Shown here: positions 7,262 to 15,694 of the stretch, in pieces
Layout: each line of letters begins with the position of its first letter
Numbering within the stretch: the stretch's first letter is position 1
Assembly (NCBI RefSeq): GCF_937888285.1
Contig: NZ_CALART010000012.1
Span: 1 to 42,608, forward strand
Source: an uncultured Aquimonas sp.
GTDB lineage: Bacteria; Pseudomonadota; Gammaproteobacteria; Xanthomonadales; Xanthomonadaceae
Length of the DNA stretch: 42,608 bases
Direction: 5' to 3'
Translations under genes and position numbers: made by a program
Notes under the pieces: generated by a model
Told to the model about the DNA's origin: nothing
Database searches by the model: none
What the model saw: the letters and a program-made list of their open reading frames with translations, nothing else

Positions 7262-9890
7262 GCAGGCGCTTCTCGACCAGTGCGGCGAAACCCGCGGGTG
7301 AGGTGCGCACCGCGGCACCGGTCGGGCACGCCCGCACGCAGGCGGGGCCACCATCGATGCCCTGGCAGGCGTCGCATTTGACCGCCTTCTTGCCGGCCGC
7401 CTTCGCCGCCTTGTCGGGTAAGGCACTGGCGTCTTCGCCGGGCCCGTGGCCGGTCGCGAACAGCAGCCAGCTGAGCAGGCTGGGCTTCTTCGGCGCGGCG
7501 TACTCCATGCGGATCACGCCGTAGGGGCAGTGGGTCTGGCAGTTGCCGCAGCCGATGCAGCGGTCGTCGATGAACACCTCGCCGCCGATTGCGCGATGGA
7601 TCGAATCGGTCGGGCAGTCCTTCATGCAGTGCGGGTGCTCGCAGTGCCGGCAGGAGATCGGCACCTGCACCGCCGCATGCGAGCGGCCACGGTGCCGGTC
7701 CAGTCGCGACAGTCCGCCGTGGGTGTCAGCGCAGGCCTTCTCGCAATTGTCGCAGCCCACGCACAGGGACTCGTCGATCAGCAGCGCGTTGGTCGCCTCA
7801 CCCAGACCCTCGGCCATCAGGAAGGAGACCAGCTCGCCGCCCTCGGGCAGAGCTTCCAGCACCGAGAAGTTGCGCAGCTGCTGGCTGGTCGCCGACTGCA
7901 GGGCGCCGACCCGCTGCGGATCCTTCTTCAGCAGCTCCAGGAACTCGGCGCGGCCAAGCTGGATGGTCTCGGTACGCACCGCCGCGCGCGCGGTCTCGCG
8001 GCGCAGCGGATCGCCCATCAGCGCCATCTGCCCGCACAGCTGGCCGCTCTGCGCATGCCCGACCAGGGCACCGCCGCGGGTCAGGGCGATGGTGCCGCTG
8101 CGCACCAGGTGCAGGCAGTCGCCGCTCTCGCCTTCGCTGTAGAGCAGCTCGCCGGCGGCGAAGCTGCGCACCTTGGCGGCCTGCGCGATGCTCCTCAGAT
8201 CAGCCACCGGCAGCGCGGGCGCGAACTGGCCCTGCAGGGCGCGCACGATGAAAATCCAGTCGACGCCGGCGCGGACTTCATCATTGGAGTTGAGCAGCTT
8301 CACCATCGTCCGCCGCGGCGTCTCGATCAGGATGGTGTCGGCGCCGATGAAGGCGTCGCCGCTGCGCGGCCGCCCCGAGATCAGGCTCATCTCGCCGAAG
8401 AACTGCCCGGGCTTCAGGACCAGCTCGCTGCTGCTGCCGCCGTGGCGCAGGCGCACCTCGCCTTCCAGCACGGTGTAGAAGCCGTTGCTGTAGTCACCCG
8501 TGCGGAACAGGACGCTGCCGGCCTCCAGCACCTCGGTGGCGCGCGGCTCGGGCGGCTCGGCGAGATCACTTTCGCTGGGCGTCTCGCCGGCACGGCGCAT
8601 CTGCTCCAGCTGGGCCTCGCGCCGGGCGCGCTGCTCAGCGCGGCGCGCAGCGACGCCCTTGTCCACCTGAGCGCGCGCTGATTGCACGCTGTCGGCATCG
8701 CCGAAGCTGACGATCAGCCGGCTCTCGATCAGCAGCTCGCGGAAGGCCAGCGCATTCATGCGCCGGAACATCGGCACGCGCTGCTGGTACAGGGCGAGGA
8801 TCTCCTCGACCTCGGCCACATAGGGCAGGCCCGCGAACTGCAGGGCCAGCAGCACATGGTCGACTGGACGCACAGCGCGGCCGAGGATGCTGTCGACCAC
8901 ATCCTGGCCCTGGTTCATGGCCTGCTTGATCAGCGGAAAGCCGGCCAGCGATCCGATCACGTACAGGCCCGGCACGCTGCTCTGGTACTGCGGGTCCAGC
9001 GTCGGCAGGGCGTCCGGGCGATCGCTGGGGAAGGCGATGCCGCAGGCTTCCAGGAACTTGCGTGGCGGCGTGCCGCCCAGCCGCGCCAGCACCTTGTGGC
9101 AGGCGATGCGGCGCTGGCCCTCGGGCGTGTTCAGCACGATCGCACCCAGGCCATCGCTGCCGGCCGGCTCGATGCGCTCGACGGTGGCGCGGTAGTGGCA
9201 GTGGAAATCCAGACCGCGGTCGTTGATCGCGCGCAGCACCGCGTTGAGGTTGCCCTCCTTGGCGCGCGAGAACTCCTCGCGGCGATTGACGATGTGCACG
9301 GCGTTGTGGCGCGACAGGCCCAGCGCGTTCTCGATCGCCGAATCGCCGGCGCCGACCACGACAATGGTCTCGCCGCGCCAGGCCTCGGGATCGTCGAGCT
9401 GGTAGTGGACCAGGCCACAGTCCTCGCCCGGCGCCCCGATACGGTTGGGCTGTCCTTCGAGGCCGATCGCCAGCACCACATGCTCCGCGCCGACCGTGCT
9501 GCCATCCTTCAAGCGGATCTCAAAGGCGCCGCGCTGGCCGCGAATGGACGCTGCTTCAGCGCGATAGCGGATGTTGACGCCGAGACTCTCGATGCCCTGC
9601 GCCCAGGCCGCCAGCACGGCTTCGCGCGTGCCGGCGCGAAAGCGCAGCGGGCTGCGCAGGTCGAGAAAGCCGGGCTCGGCCATCACGAACTTGCCCTTCT
9701 GGTAGCGCTGGATGGTGCGCGCGTGGGCGTCCGAGGCTTCGAGCAGGACGTGACTGGGCGGCTGCCCGGGCCGTTCGGCGGCGTCGATTTCAGCCGCGCG
9801 CGCGGCCGCGCTCAGGCCGGCGGGGCCGGAACCGATGATGGCGATGCGATAGCTGGCGTGCGGGTGGCCCGGTCCGGGTTCACCGTTCAT
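7254..9890 (-). CDS. FAD/NAD(P) oxidoreductase - two cNMP domains - four [4Fe-4S] fusion protein
   Basis: 878 residues in four parts. Residues 14-345 are a thioredoxin-reductase-like two-dinucleotide-binding fold: FAD site GSGPAG at 20-25, NAD(P) site GAGDSA at 180-185, C-terminal FAD motif YVIGSLAGFPL at 310-320. The redox CXXC of true thioredoxin reductases is missing. Residues 455-545 and 560-665 are two cyclic-nucleotide-binding domains with phosphate-cassette-like segments (GEMSLISGRPRSGD; GQMALMGDPLRRETA). Residues 710-855 hold four cysteine groups of the HybA/DmsB ferredoxin type (710-720, 747-759, 778-788, 839-855). It should take electrons from NAD(P)H, pass them through FAD and FeS clusters, and be gated by cAMP- or cGMP-like ligands. 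The ATG at 9890 is preferred over an upstream in-frame start because it sits just before the FAD fold. First gene of the operon. Confidence 0.9.
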   Translation of the reverse strand: MNGEPGPGHPHASYRIAIIGSGPAGLSAAARAAEIDAAERPGQPPSHVLLEASDAHARTIQRYQKGKFVMAEPGFLDLRSPLRFRAGTREAVLAAWAQGIESLGVNIRYRAEAASIRGQRGAFEIRLKDGSTVGAEHVVLAIGLEGQPNRIGAPGEDCGLVHYQLDDPEAWRGETIVVVGAGDSAIENALGLSRHNAVHIVNRREEFSRAKEGNLNAVLRAINDRGLDFHCHYRATVERIEPAGSDGLGAIVLNTPEGQRRIACHKVLARLGGTPPRKFLEACGIAFPSDRPDALPTLDPQYQSSVPGLYVIGSLAGFPLIKQAMNQGQDVVDSILGRAVRPVDHVLLALQFAGLPYVAEVEEILALYQQRVPMFRRMNALAFRELLIESRLIVSFGDADSVQSARAQVDKGVAARRAEQRARREAQLEQMRRAGETPSESDLAEPPEPRATEVLEAGSVLFRTGDYSNGFYTVLEGEVRLRHGGSSSELVLKPGQFFGEMSLISGRPRSGDAFIGADTILIETPRRTMVKLLNSNDEVRAGVDWIFIVRALQGQFAPALPVADLRSIAQAAKVRSFAAGELLYSEGESGDCLHLVRSGTIALTRGGALVGHAQSGQLCGQMALMGDPLRRETARAAVRTETIQLGRAEFLELLKKDPQRVGALQSATSQQLRNFSVLEALPEGGELVSFLMAEGLGEATNALLIDESLCVGCDNCEKACADTHGGLSRLDRHRGRSHAAVQVPISCRHCEHPHCMKDCPTDSIHRAIGGEVFIDDRCIGCGNCQTHCPYGVIRMEYAAPKKPSLLSWLLFATGHGPGEDASALPDKAAKAAGKKAVKCDACQGIDGGPACVRACPTGAAVRTSPAGFAALVEKRLHG

Positions 9891-9927
9891 CCGACACCCC
9901 CGTGACGGACGCGGCTTGCGTGAAGGC

Positions 9928-9957
9928 AAAGTAGGCGCGGCGTGGAATCCATGTCAA
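9928..9957 (-). promoter_or_regulatory. Candidate sigma-70 promoter of the electron-transfer operon
   Basis: On the minus strand TTGACA (9957-9952) and TACTTT (9933-9928) are separated by 18 bases, giving a predicted start near 9921 and a leader of about 31 bases before the ATG at 9890. The -35 match is perfect and the -10 moderate. The region is the divergent spacer between the operon and cca. Confidence 0.5.
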
Positions 9958-10035
9958 CGAGTTCCGCGCCGCGGTCGGCTGCTCCACGTCTGCGCAGGAA
10001 GCTGACAGCGCAGGACAGGCCCTGCGCTCGCTACC

Positions 10036-11310
10036 ATGCCGGCCATGACACGCTTTCCCGAACGCCCTGCTCCCGTACCCTCCGGTACCCATCTCGTCGG
10101 CGGCGCTGTCCGCGACCAGCTGCTCGACCTGCCCGTCGGCGAGTGCGACTGGGTCGTCGTCGGCAGCACCCAGGCAGCGATGGAGGATCTGGGCTTCCGC
10201 GCGGTCGGCACCGACTTCCCGGTGTTCCTGCATCCGGCCACCGGCGAGGAGTACGCGCTGGCACGCACCGAGCGCAAGTCCGGGCGCGGCTACCGCGGCT
10301 TCGTCGTTGACGCCGACCCTTCGGTGACGCTGGACGAGGACCTGCAGCGCCGCGATCTCACGATCAATGCCATCGCGCTGGCGCCCGATGGCCGCCTGAT
10401 CGACCCCTGGGGCGGCCGCGCCGACCTCGAAGCGCGCCTGCTTCGACATGTGTCACCGGCGTTCGCGGAAGACCCGGTGCGGATCCTGCGCGTGGCGCGC
10501 TTCGCCGCGCGCTTCGCGCCACTGGGCTTCCGCGTCGCCGACGAAACGCTGGCGCTGATGCGGCAAATGGTGGCGGACGGCGAGGTCGACCATCTGGTGC
10601 CCGAGCGGGTGTGGAAGGAGCTGTCGCGCGGTCTGGCAGAACCCGCCCCGCAGGCCCTGCTGCGCGTGCTGCGCGAGTGCGGTGCGCTGGCCCGACTGCT
10701 GCCCGAAGTCGATGCGCTCTACGGCGTACCGCAGCGGCCGGAATACCACCCCGAGGTCGACACCGGCCTGCATATCGAGCTGTGCCTTGAACAATCCGCG
10801 CGGCTGCAGCCCGCCGATGCGCAGATCGCCTTCGCGGCGCTGGTGCACGACCTCGGCAAGGCGCTGACGCCCACAGATGAGCTGCCCAAACACATCGCCC
10901 ACGAGCAGCGCGGGCTGGAGCCGATCCGCGCCGTCTGCGAGCGGCTGCGTGTGCCCGTCGACGCCCGCGATCTGGCCCTGCACGCTTGCCGCGAACATCT
11001 CAACGTTCATCGCCTGCACGAGATGCGCGCGACCAGCATCGAGTCACTCATCCAGCGCTGTGACGGCTACCGCCGGCCCGAGCGCATCGCCCAGATCGGC
11101 TGGGTCTGCGAGATCGACAAGCGCGGCCGCGCCGGCCTTGCCGATGCGCCCTACCCCAACCGCACCCTGCTCGACCGCTGCCACCGCGCCGCGCTGGCCG
11201 TGCAGGCCCGTGACCTCGACCTGACGGGGCTCAAGGGTCCGGCGGTGGGCGAGGCGCTGAAGCGCGCGCGGATCGCTGCGGTGAAGCGGGAGTTGGGGAT
11301 TGGGGACTAG
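10036..11310 (+). CDS. cca: CCA-adding tRNA nucleotidyltransferase
   Basis: 424 residues, close to the E. coli enzyme (412). It builds or repairs the 3'-CCA end of tRNA from CTP and ATP. Visible motifs: LVGGAVRD at the nucleotidyltransferase start, the metal motif ECDWVVVG, FPVFLHP, EEYALARTERKSG, the RRDLTINAIA stretch, and a C-terminal HD domain (LVHDLGKA near residue 277, HIAHEQRG) as in bacterial Cca proteins with 2',3'-phosphodiesterase and phosphatase activity. The first metal aspartate of the usual D-x-D is glutamate here. Two in-frame ATGs (10036, 10045) are possible and neither has a clear ribosome site. The last codons and stop lie inside a G-rich heptad array. Divergent from the electron-transfer operon. 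Confidence 0.95.
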   Translation: MPAMTRFPERPAPVPSGTHLVGGAVRDQLLDLPVGECDWVVVGSTQAAMEDLGFRAVGTDFPVFLHPATGEEYALARTERKSGRGYRGFVVDADPSVTLDEDLQRRDLTINAIALAPDGRLIDPWGGRADLEARLLRHVSPAFAEDPVRILRVARFAARFAPLGFRVADETLALMRQMVADGEVDHLVPERVWKELSRGLAEPAPQALLRVLRECGALARLLPEVDALYGVPQRPEYHPEVDTGLHIELCLEQSARLQPADAQIAFAALVHDLGKALTPTDELPKHIAHEQRGLEPIRAVCERLRVPVDARDLALHACREHLNVHRLHEMRATSIESLIQRCDGYRRPERIAQIGWVCEIDKRGRAGLADAPYPNRTLLDRCHRAALAVQARDLDLTGLKGPAVGEALKRARIAAVKRELGIGD

Positions 11311-11319
11311 GGATTGGGG
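11295..11319 (+). repeat. Four-tract G-rich array over the cca stop codon
   Basis: Four tracts of three or four G (11295, 11302, 11310, 11316) separated by 3-4 bases overlap the TAG of cca and encode its last residues (GIGD). The geometry fits a G-quadruplex on the sense strand. It belongs to the same heptad family as the arrays at 15401, 16104, 21622 and 21744. Confidence 0.7.
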
Positions 11320-11520
11320 AAGAGCCCAGCAACCCTGATCTCCCGCGACACCGTTCGCACAACGTAGACAGCCTCAACCCGACGCGACGCCCACGATGGG
11401 TGGGCCGCCCTGAACCTCGCCTCGGGCAGCTTTTGCGAATCCCGATTCCTGGCCCTCGCGCACGGCGCTCGGGCGCTCATCAGCGCGCGGACCCGTGGTC
11501 CGCAAGCGCGCCTCTTCGCT

Positions 11521-11530
11521 CCCCAATCCC
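11521..11530 (-). repeat. Short G-rich heptad remnant at the HD-GYP gene end
   Basis: Read on the minus strand, GGGATTGGGG begins five bases after the HD-GYP stop codon. Only two tracts are adjacent; a further single GGG lies at 11441-11443. It faces the four-tract array at the end of cca across the convergent junction. Confidence 0.5.
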
Positions 11531-11534
11531 GGCT

Positions 11535-12905
11535 CTACCCAGGCATCCACAGCTTCTCCAGCTGCGGAAAGTTCCAGACCTCCGGTGATTCGATGCCGGC
11601 GATGCGGTCGGCGCAGCTGGGCGCGGCGAGGTCGATCTCGCGCATGAACACCGGCTCGCGCTTTCTGGCGTTGTAGAAGATCCGCACCCTGGGCGTGAGC
11701 AGCGAACTCTCGTTCTGCTCGGTGACCACGGCCAGGTGTTCCGACTGCAGGCGCACCAGCGCACCGACCGGATAGATGCCGATCGACTTGACGAAGGCGT
11801 TGAACACCTGCGGATCGAAGTGGCCCTTCCAGGCGGCCATGCGGCGCACCGATTCGGCCGGGCTCCAGGCCTTCTTGTACGGGCGGTTCGAGCTGATCGC
11901 GTCGTAGACATCGCAGACCGCACCCATGCGCGAGAGCAGGTCGATGTCCTCGCCGGCCAACCCGTGCGGATAGCCGGAGCCATCGAACTTCTCGTGGTGA
12001 TGCAGGGCGATCTCCAGCGCTGCCGCCGAAGCCCCGCCGCCCTCCTTCAGCATCTCGTAGCCGCGCACCGGGTGGGCCTTCATGATCCGGTACTCGTCGT
12101 CGGTCAGCGCGCCCGGCTTGTTCAGCACCTGCAGCGGCATCGCCGCCTTGCCGATGTCGTGCAGCATGCCGCCGATGCCGGCCTCGCGGACCTGCGCGTC
12201 CGGCAGCCGCAGCTGCCGCGCCAGCGCGATCATCAGCGCACACACCGCAACCGAATGCAGATAGGTGTAGTCGTCATGGCGCTTCAGGCGCGCCACGCTG
12301 ATCAGGGCGTCCGGGTGACGGATGACCGAGGCGCTGATTTCCTCGACGAGGGGCTCGACCGCCGAAGGACTCACCGCCCTGCCCATGCGGGCCTCGCCGA
12401 ACAGCTCGACCATCTTTTCCTTGGCGGCGAAGCAGAGCTTCTGCGCGGAGCGCAGCTCGGCTTCGATGGTGCGCTGGCTGCGTCGGGCGGCGGGTGTTTG
12501 CATGCCAGAAGCCTGGTCCGCGCCATCCGCAATTGACTCGGTCGGCGCGGCGGCGGCCGCGAAGTCCTCACCGGCCGCGGGCTCGGGAGCGGCGTCGCTC
12601 GGCGCATTGGCTCCCGGAGCATCGCTCGCTGGCGCGGCCGGCGGCTGGTTGAAGTCGTCCGATGCGTCCTGCGCGTCGATCGCGTGCGCATCCGCTGGGG
12701 AGTCCGGCGGCGGCCAGTCCGGGCAGTCCAGTCCGCGCGCGGTGTCGATCAGGATGTCCTCGACGCCGCCACGCCGCAGCACGTCGACTTCCTGCGCGGT
12801 GAGCAGGAAGGAATGGCGCACGAACACCGGATGCGTGCCATCGCCGCCGAGGCGGTGAAACCACATGCCGGGGCGAACCAGGCGGATGGGGATGGCCTTG
12901 ATCAT
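11535..12905 (-). CDS. HD-GYP domain cyclic-di-GMP phosphodiesterase with N-terminal DUF3391-like domain
   Basis: 456 residues from the ATG at 12905. Residues 1-60 resemble the DUF3391 domain often found before HD-GYP modules. An alanine/proline/aspartate-rich linker fills about 65-140. The HD-GYP domain covers about 195-370, with the metal and signature motifs LHDIGKAAMP (248-257), HP (278-279) and HHEKFDGSGYP (303-313). This family hydrolyses cyclic-di-GMP, in xanthomonads as part of motility, biofilm and virulence control; activity here is inferred from intact motifs. A longer open frame extends upstream, but its translation is arginine/alanine-rich low-complexity sequence and overlaps the VanZ-like gene, so the MIKAIPIRLV start is preferred. 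No receiver domain is fused. Confidence 0.92.
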   Translation of the reverse strand: MIKAIPIRLVRPGMWFHRLGGDGTHPVFVRHSFLLTAQEVDVLRRGGVEDILIDTARGLDCPDWPPPDSPADAHAIDAQDASDDFNQPPAAPASDAPGANAPSDAAPEPAAGEDFAAAAAPTESIADGADQASGMQTPAARRSQRTIEAELRSAQKLCFAAKEKMVELFGEARMGRAVSPSAVEPLVEEISASVIRHPDALISVARLKRHDDYTYLHSVAVCALMIALARQLRLPDAQVREAGIGGMLHDIGKAAMPLQVLNKPGALTDDEYRIMKAHPVRGYEMLKEGGGASAAALEIALHHHEKFDGSGYPHGLAGEDIDLLSRMGAVCDVYDAISSNRPYKKAWSPAESVRRMAAWKGHFDPQVFNAFVKSIGIYPVGALVRLQSEHLAVVTEQNESSLLTPRVRIFYNARKREPVFMREIDLAAPSCADRIAGIESPEVWNFPQLEKLWMPG

Positions 12906-12994
12906 GGCCGGGGGAGTGCGCTCGCGGGCAGAGGGTGCAGCCTGACGATGCAAGCGCCGCGCCGCCATCGGGGCGTCTCCGACCTGCCCTGTGC

Positions 12995-13402
12995 TTACTC
13001 CGGCCCTGGCGTATCGCGCTGCTGCAGGCAGCCGCGCCAGGGCGTCAACGCCGCAAGCAGGCCGATCGCCACGCCCGAGCCGTTGGCCAGGGCATCCAGC
13101 CAGTCGCCGCTGCGCGCCGCGGTCTGCGCCTGCAGCAGCTCCAGCAGCAGGCCGTAGCCCAGCAGTGCGAGGCCAGCCAGCAGCAGGGCGCGCGCGCTGC
13201 GCCACAGCGGCACGCAGAGCAGCGCGGCCAGCGCATAGCCCGCCGCATGCCAGAGCTTGTCGTAGCGCCCCGGGTCCATCGGCAGCTCGGGCGGGGGCAG
13301 CAGCGAGGCCAGCGCGATCACGCCGAGATAGGCGACCAGTCCGAACACCCACAGCCGGCGCAGCGGCAACCGATGCCGCTCGAACCAGTCGCGCAGGTTC
13401 AC
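12995..13402 (-). CDS. VanZ-like family membrane protein
   Basis: 135 residues, GTG start at 13402, overlapping the TGA of the upstream methyltransferase gene by four bases (GTGA), so probably coupled. It has a hydrophobic helix at about 17-37 (LWVFGLVAYLGVIALASLLPP), then the VanZ-type pattern D-K-x-x-H (DKLWHAAGYALAALL), a third helix (ARALLLAGLALLGYGLLLELLQ, including the conserved E-x-x-Q type segment) and a fourth rich in glycine/alanine after GDWLDALANGSG. VanZ-like proteins are small integral membrane proteins, some linked to glycopeptide tolerance or surface polymers; the specific function of this one is unknown. Confidence 0.85.
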   Translation of the reverse strand: MNLRDWFERHRLPLRRLWVFGLVAYLGVIALASLLPPPELPMDPGRYDKLWHAAGYALAALLCVPLWRSARALLLAGLALLGYGLLLELLQAQTAARSGDWLDALANGSGVAIGLLAALTPWRGCLQQRDTPGPE

Positions 13403-14577
13403 AGGCGGTGGCTCAGGTCGCCGAAGGCGAACTGCGCCTCGCAATCGACGTCGCGCACCAGCCCCATCACCTGGAAGCGCTCGCCCATCTCGGCGGGCAG
13501 GATCAGGCGCTTGGACTCCAGCGCCAGACGGTGCTGGCTCAGGGTGTCGCCGGCACCGGCTTCGACGTGCTGCTGCAGGCCGTTGTTGAGCAGGAAGGCG
13601 GCCTGGCTGCAGTAGCCGGCCAGCTCGAAGCCAGCGTGCTGACCAGCCTCGGCCAGCGCGGTGAAGTCGACCGAGGCGGTGATGTCGGTCAGCCCCGGCA
13701 GATGGAAGGGATCGGCATGCACGCGATGGCGGTAGTGGCAGAGCAGCGTGCCGTCCGCGCGCTCGGGCAGGTAGAACTCGGCGCGCGGGTAGCCGTAGTC
13801 GACGAACAGGGCCAGGCCCTCGGCCAGCGAGGCGCAGACCGCATCCAGCCAGTACGGCAGCTGCGGCAGCAGCTCACTGGTGTAGCCCTCGCCGAAGCCA
13901 CGGCCGAGGCTGCGTTCGAGATGGCGCACCGCGCCGCCGACCAGCATGTCGGCGGCGCGCTCGCAGAATGCCAGGCGACCTTGCGCGGTCTCGACGTGCT
14001 GCTCCATCACCTCGCCGGCGCGCATCACGAAGCGCGAAGCCGGCAGCGCGTCCAGCACCTCGTTGGCGAACAGCACGCCGACCCAGTCGTCCTCGGGCAG
14101 GCGGTCCAGCCAGCGCAGGCGGGCAAACAATTCGGGCGGCAGCTCGGCCTCGAGCCGCTGGCGCTGGCGCTGGCGCAGGTCGGCGCTGGGCTCGAGGATG
14201 CGGTATTCGGCCGGCAGCGCGCCGCGCGCGGCCAGCGCCGGCAGCGCCTTCAATGCGAACGCACCGCTGCCGCCACCCAGCTCGAAGAAGCAGGCCGCGC
14301 CCTGGTAGCGGCGCAGCACCGGCGCCGTCGCCTCGGCCACGCAGGCGGCGAACAGGCCGCCCAGCTCGGGCGCGGTGATGAAATCGCCGGCCGCACCGAA
14401 TTTGGTGGCGCCGGCGCTGTAGTAGCCCAGGCCGGGCGCGTACAGGGCCAGCTCCATGTAGCGCGAGAACGCGATCGAACCGCCGCTGCGCGCGATCTCG
14501 GCGTGGATCAGCGCGCGCAGATGCTCGCTGTGGGCCTGCGCCTCGGGCGCGGGCGCCGGCAGGTCGAGAGGGATCAT
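13399..14577 (-). CDS. COG1565 (MidA/NDUFAF7-type) SAM-dependent methyltransferase
   Basis: 392 residues from the ATG at 14577. The N-terminal stretch IAFSRYMELALYAPGLGYYSAGATKFGAAGDFITAPELGGLFA is the diagnostic start of the COG1565 family; the SAM-binding loop ELGGGSGAFA lies near residue 97, followed by YRILEPSADLRQRQ and FANEVLDALPASRF. Mitochondrial relatives dimethylate an arginine of complex I subunit NDUFS2; the bacterial substrate is not established. The gene is divergent from the pteridine reductase gene (71-base spacer) and followed, with overlap, by the VanZ-like gene. A longer upstream reading crosses into that divergent spacer and lacks family homology. Confidence 0.9.
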   Translation of the reverse strand: MIPLDLPAPAPEAQAHSEHLRALIHAEIARSGGSIAFSRYMELALYAPGLGYYSAGATKFGAAGDFITAPELGGLFAACVAEATAPVLRRYQGAACFFELGGGSGAFALKALPALAARGALPAEYRILEPSADLRQRQRQRLEAELPPELFARLRWLDRLPEDDWVGVLFANEVLDALPASRFVMRAGEVMEQHVETAQGRLAFCERAADMLVGGAVRHLERSLGRGFGEGYTSELLPQLPYWLDAVCASLAEGLALFVDYGYPRAEFYLPERADGTLLCHYRHRVHADPFHLPGLTDITASVDFTALAEAGQHAGFELAGYCSQAAFLLNNGLQQHVEAGAGDTLSQHRLALESKRLILPAEMGERFQVMGLVRDVDCEAQFAFGDLSHRL

Positions 14578-14648
14578 GGAGGGTCTCGTGATGGAATCTT
14601 CAGCGGCCAGCATCGACACTGCGGCCAGACCGCTCGAAGGATACCCCG

Positions 14649-15395
14649 ATGTCCGCATCTCTCCCTGGCGCGCCGGTGGCGCTGATCACCGGCGCCGCGC
14701 GCCGCGTTGGCGCCGTGATCGCCCGCCGCCTGCATGCCGAGGGCTATGACCTCGCCCTGCACTACCGCAGCTCGACCGACGAAATGCGGGCGCTGGAAGA
14801 AGCGCTGGAAGCCGTGCGACCCGGCAGCGTGCTCGCGCTGCAGGCGGAACTGGGCGACCCCGGCATGGAAGAGCGGCTCGTGACTTCCACGCTGGCACGA
14901 TTCGGCCGCCTCGATGCGCTGGTCAACAACGCATCGAGTTTTCATCCGACGCCGATCGGCAGCGCGACGCAGGCGGACTGGGACGGCCTGTTCGCCAGCA
15001 ACGCGCGTGCGCCCTTCTTCCTCAGCCAGGCCGCAGCCCCGCACCTGCGCGCCGCGCGTGGCGCCATCGTCAACCTCGTGGACGTCTATGCCGAACGTCC
15101 GCTGGCCGAACACACGGTCTACTGCATGGCCAAAGCGGCCCTGCTGATGATGACCCTGTCGCTGGCCAGGGAGCTGGGCCCCGAGGTCCGCGTCAACGCC
15201 GTCGCGCCCGGCGCGGTGCTGTGGCCCGAGGGTGGCAAGCCCAGCGCCGAGCAGCAGATCCTGCTCGACAAGACCACGCTGAAGCGTCCCGGCAGACCCG
15301 AGGACGTCGCCGAGGCCGTCGCCTACCTGCTGCGCGCGCAGTACACCAGTGGACAGGTACTGCGGGTGGATGGGGGGCGGGCGGTGAATATGTGA
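14649..15395 (+). CDS. Pteridine reductase (short-chain dehydrogenase/reductase)
   Basis: 248 residues. The NADPH site reads TGAARRVG (14-21), the TGX3RXG variant typical of pteridine reductases, followed by NNAS at 93-96 and the catalytic trio D145, Y158, K162, with the same D-to-Y and Y-to-K spacing as Leishmania PTR1. The enzyme should reduce dihydro- or fully oxidised pterins or folates (FolM/PTR1-like). It starts at ATG 14649 behind AAGGA. The stop is followed after five bases by a perfect four-unit GGGATTC array. Convergent with the S46 peptidase gene across the repeat island. Confidence 0.9.
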   Translation: MSASLPGAPVALITGAARRVGAVIARRLHAEGYDLALHYRSSTDEMRALEEALEAVRPGSVLALQAELGDPGMEERLVTSTLARFGRLDALVNNASSFHPTPIGSATQADWDGLFASNARAPFFLSQAAAPHLRAARGAIVNLVDVYAERPLAEHTVYCMAKAALLMMTLSLARELGPEVRVNAVAPGAVLWPEGGKPSAEQQILLDKTTLKRPGRPEDVAEAVAYLLRAQYTSGQVLRVDGGRAVNM

Positions 15396-15400
15396 GAGCT

Positions 15401-15430
15401 GGGATTCGGGATTCGGGATTCGGGATTCGG
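15401..15430 (+). repeat. (GGGATTC)x4 array directly after the pteridine reductase stop
   Basis: Four perfect heptads with GGG tracts at 15401, 15408, 15415 and 15422, five bases after the TGA. This is a canonical G3-N4 quadruplex pattern on the sense strand, and is complementary to the array at 16104-16127 at the other end of the same intergenic region. Confidence 0.85.
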
Positions 15431-15442
15431 AAAAGCATGCGG

Positions 15443-15694
15443 CATAGGGTGGGCCCTGGCCCACCATGAGCTCCACGCTCGCCTCGGGTTCGCTTGTTCG
15501 CTGCGTTGCTTGAAGCGAAGAGCAAGAGCTTTCGGTCCGTCCTTCGGCCGGCCCGACCTGCCGGCTGTCATAGGGTGGGCCCTGGCCCACCATGAGCTGC
15601 ACACTCGCCCCGGTCTTGCTTCGTCACTCCGTCGCTCGGAGCGAAGAGCAAGAGCTTTCGGTCCGTCCTTCGGCCGGCCCGACCTACCTTTCTT
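15443..15694 (+). repeat. 126-base tandem duplication (two units)
   Basis: The GGTGGGCC palindrome recurs at 15443 and 15569, and AGCAAGAGCTTTCGGTCCGT at 15521 and 15647; both pairs are exactly 126 bases apart. Unit 1 runs about 15443-15568 and unit 2 about 15569-15694. The units have diverged between these blocks. A third copy of the palindrome and its AGCTCCAC tail starts at 15973. Confidence 0.85.

Noticed and set aside
11535..13352. 605-codon version of the HD-GYP protein
   Set aside because: The extra 149 codons overlap the VanZ-like gene and translate to arginine/alanine-rich sequence; the start at 12905 begins the DUF3391-like domain.
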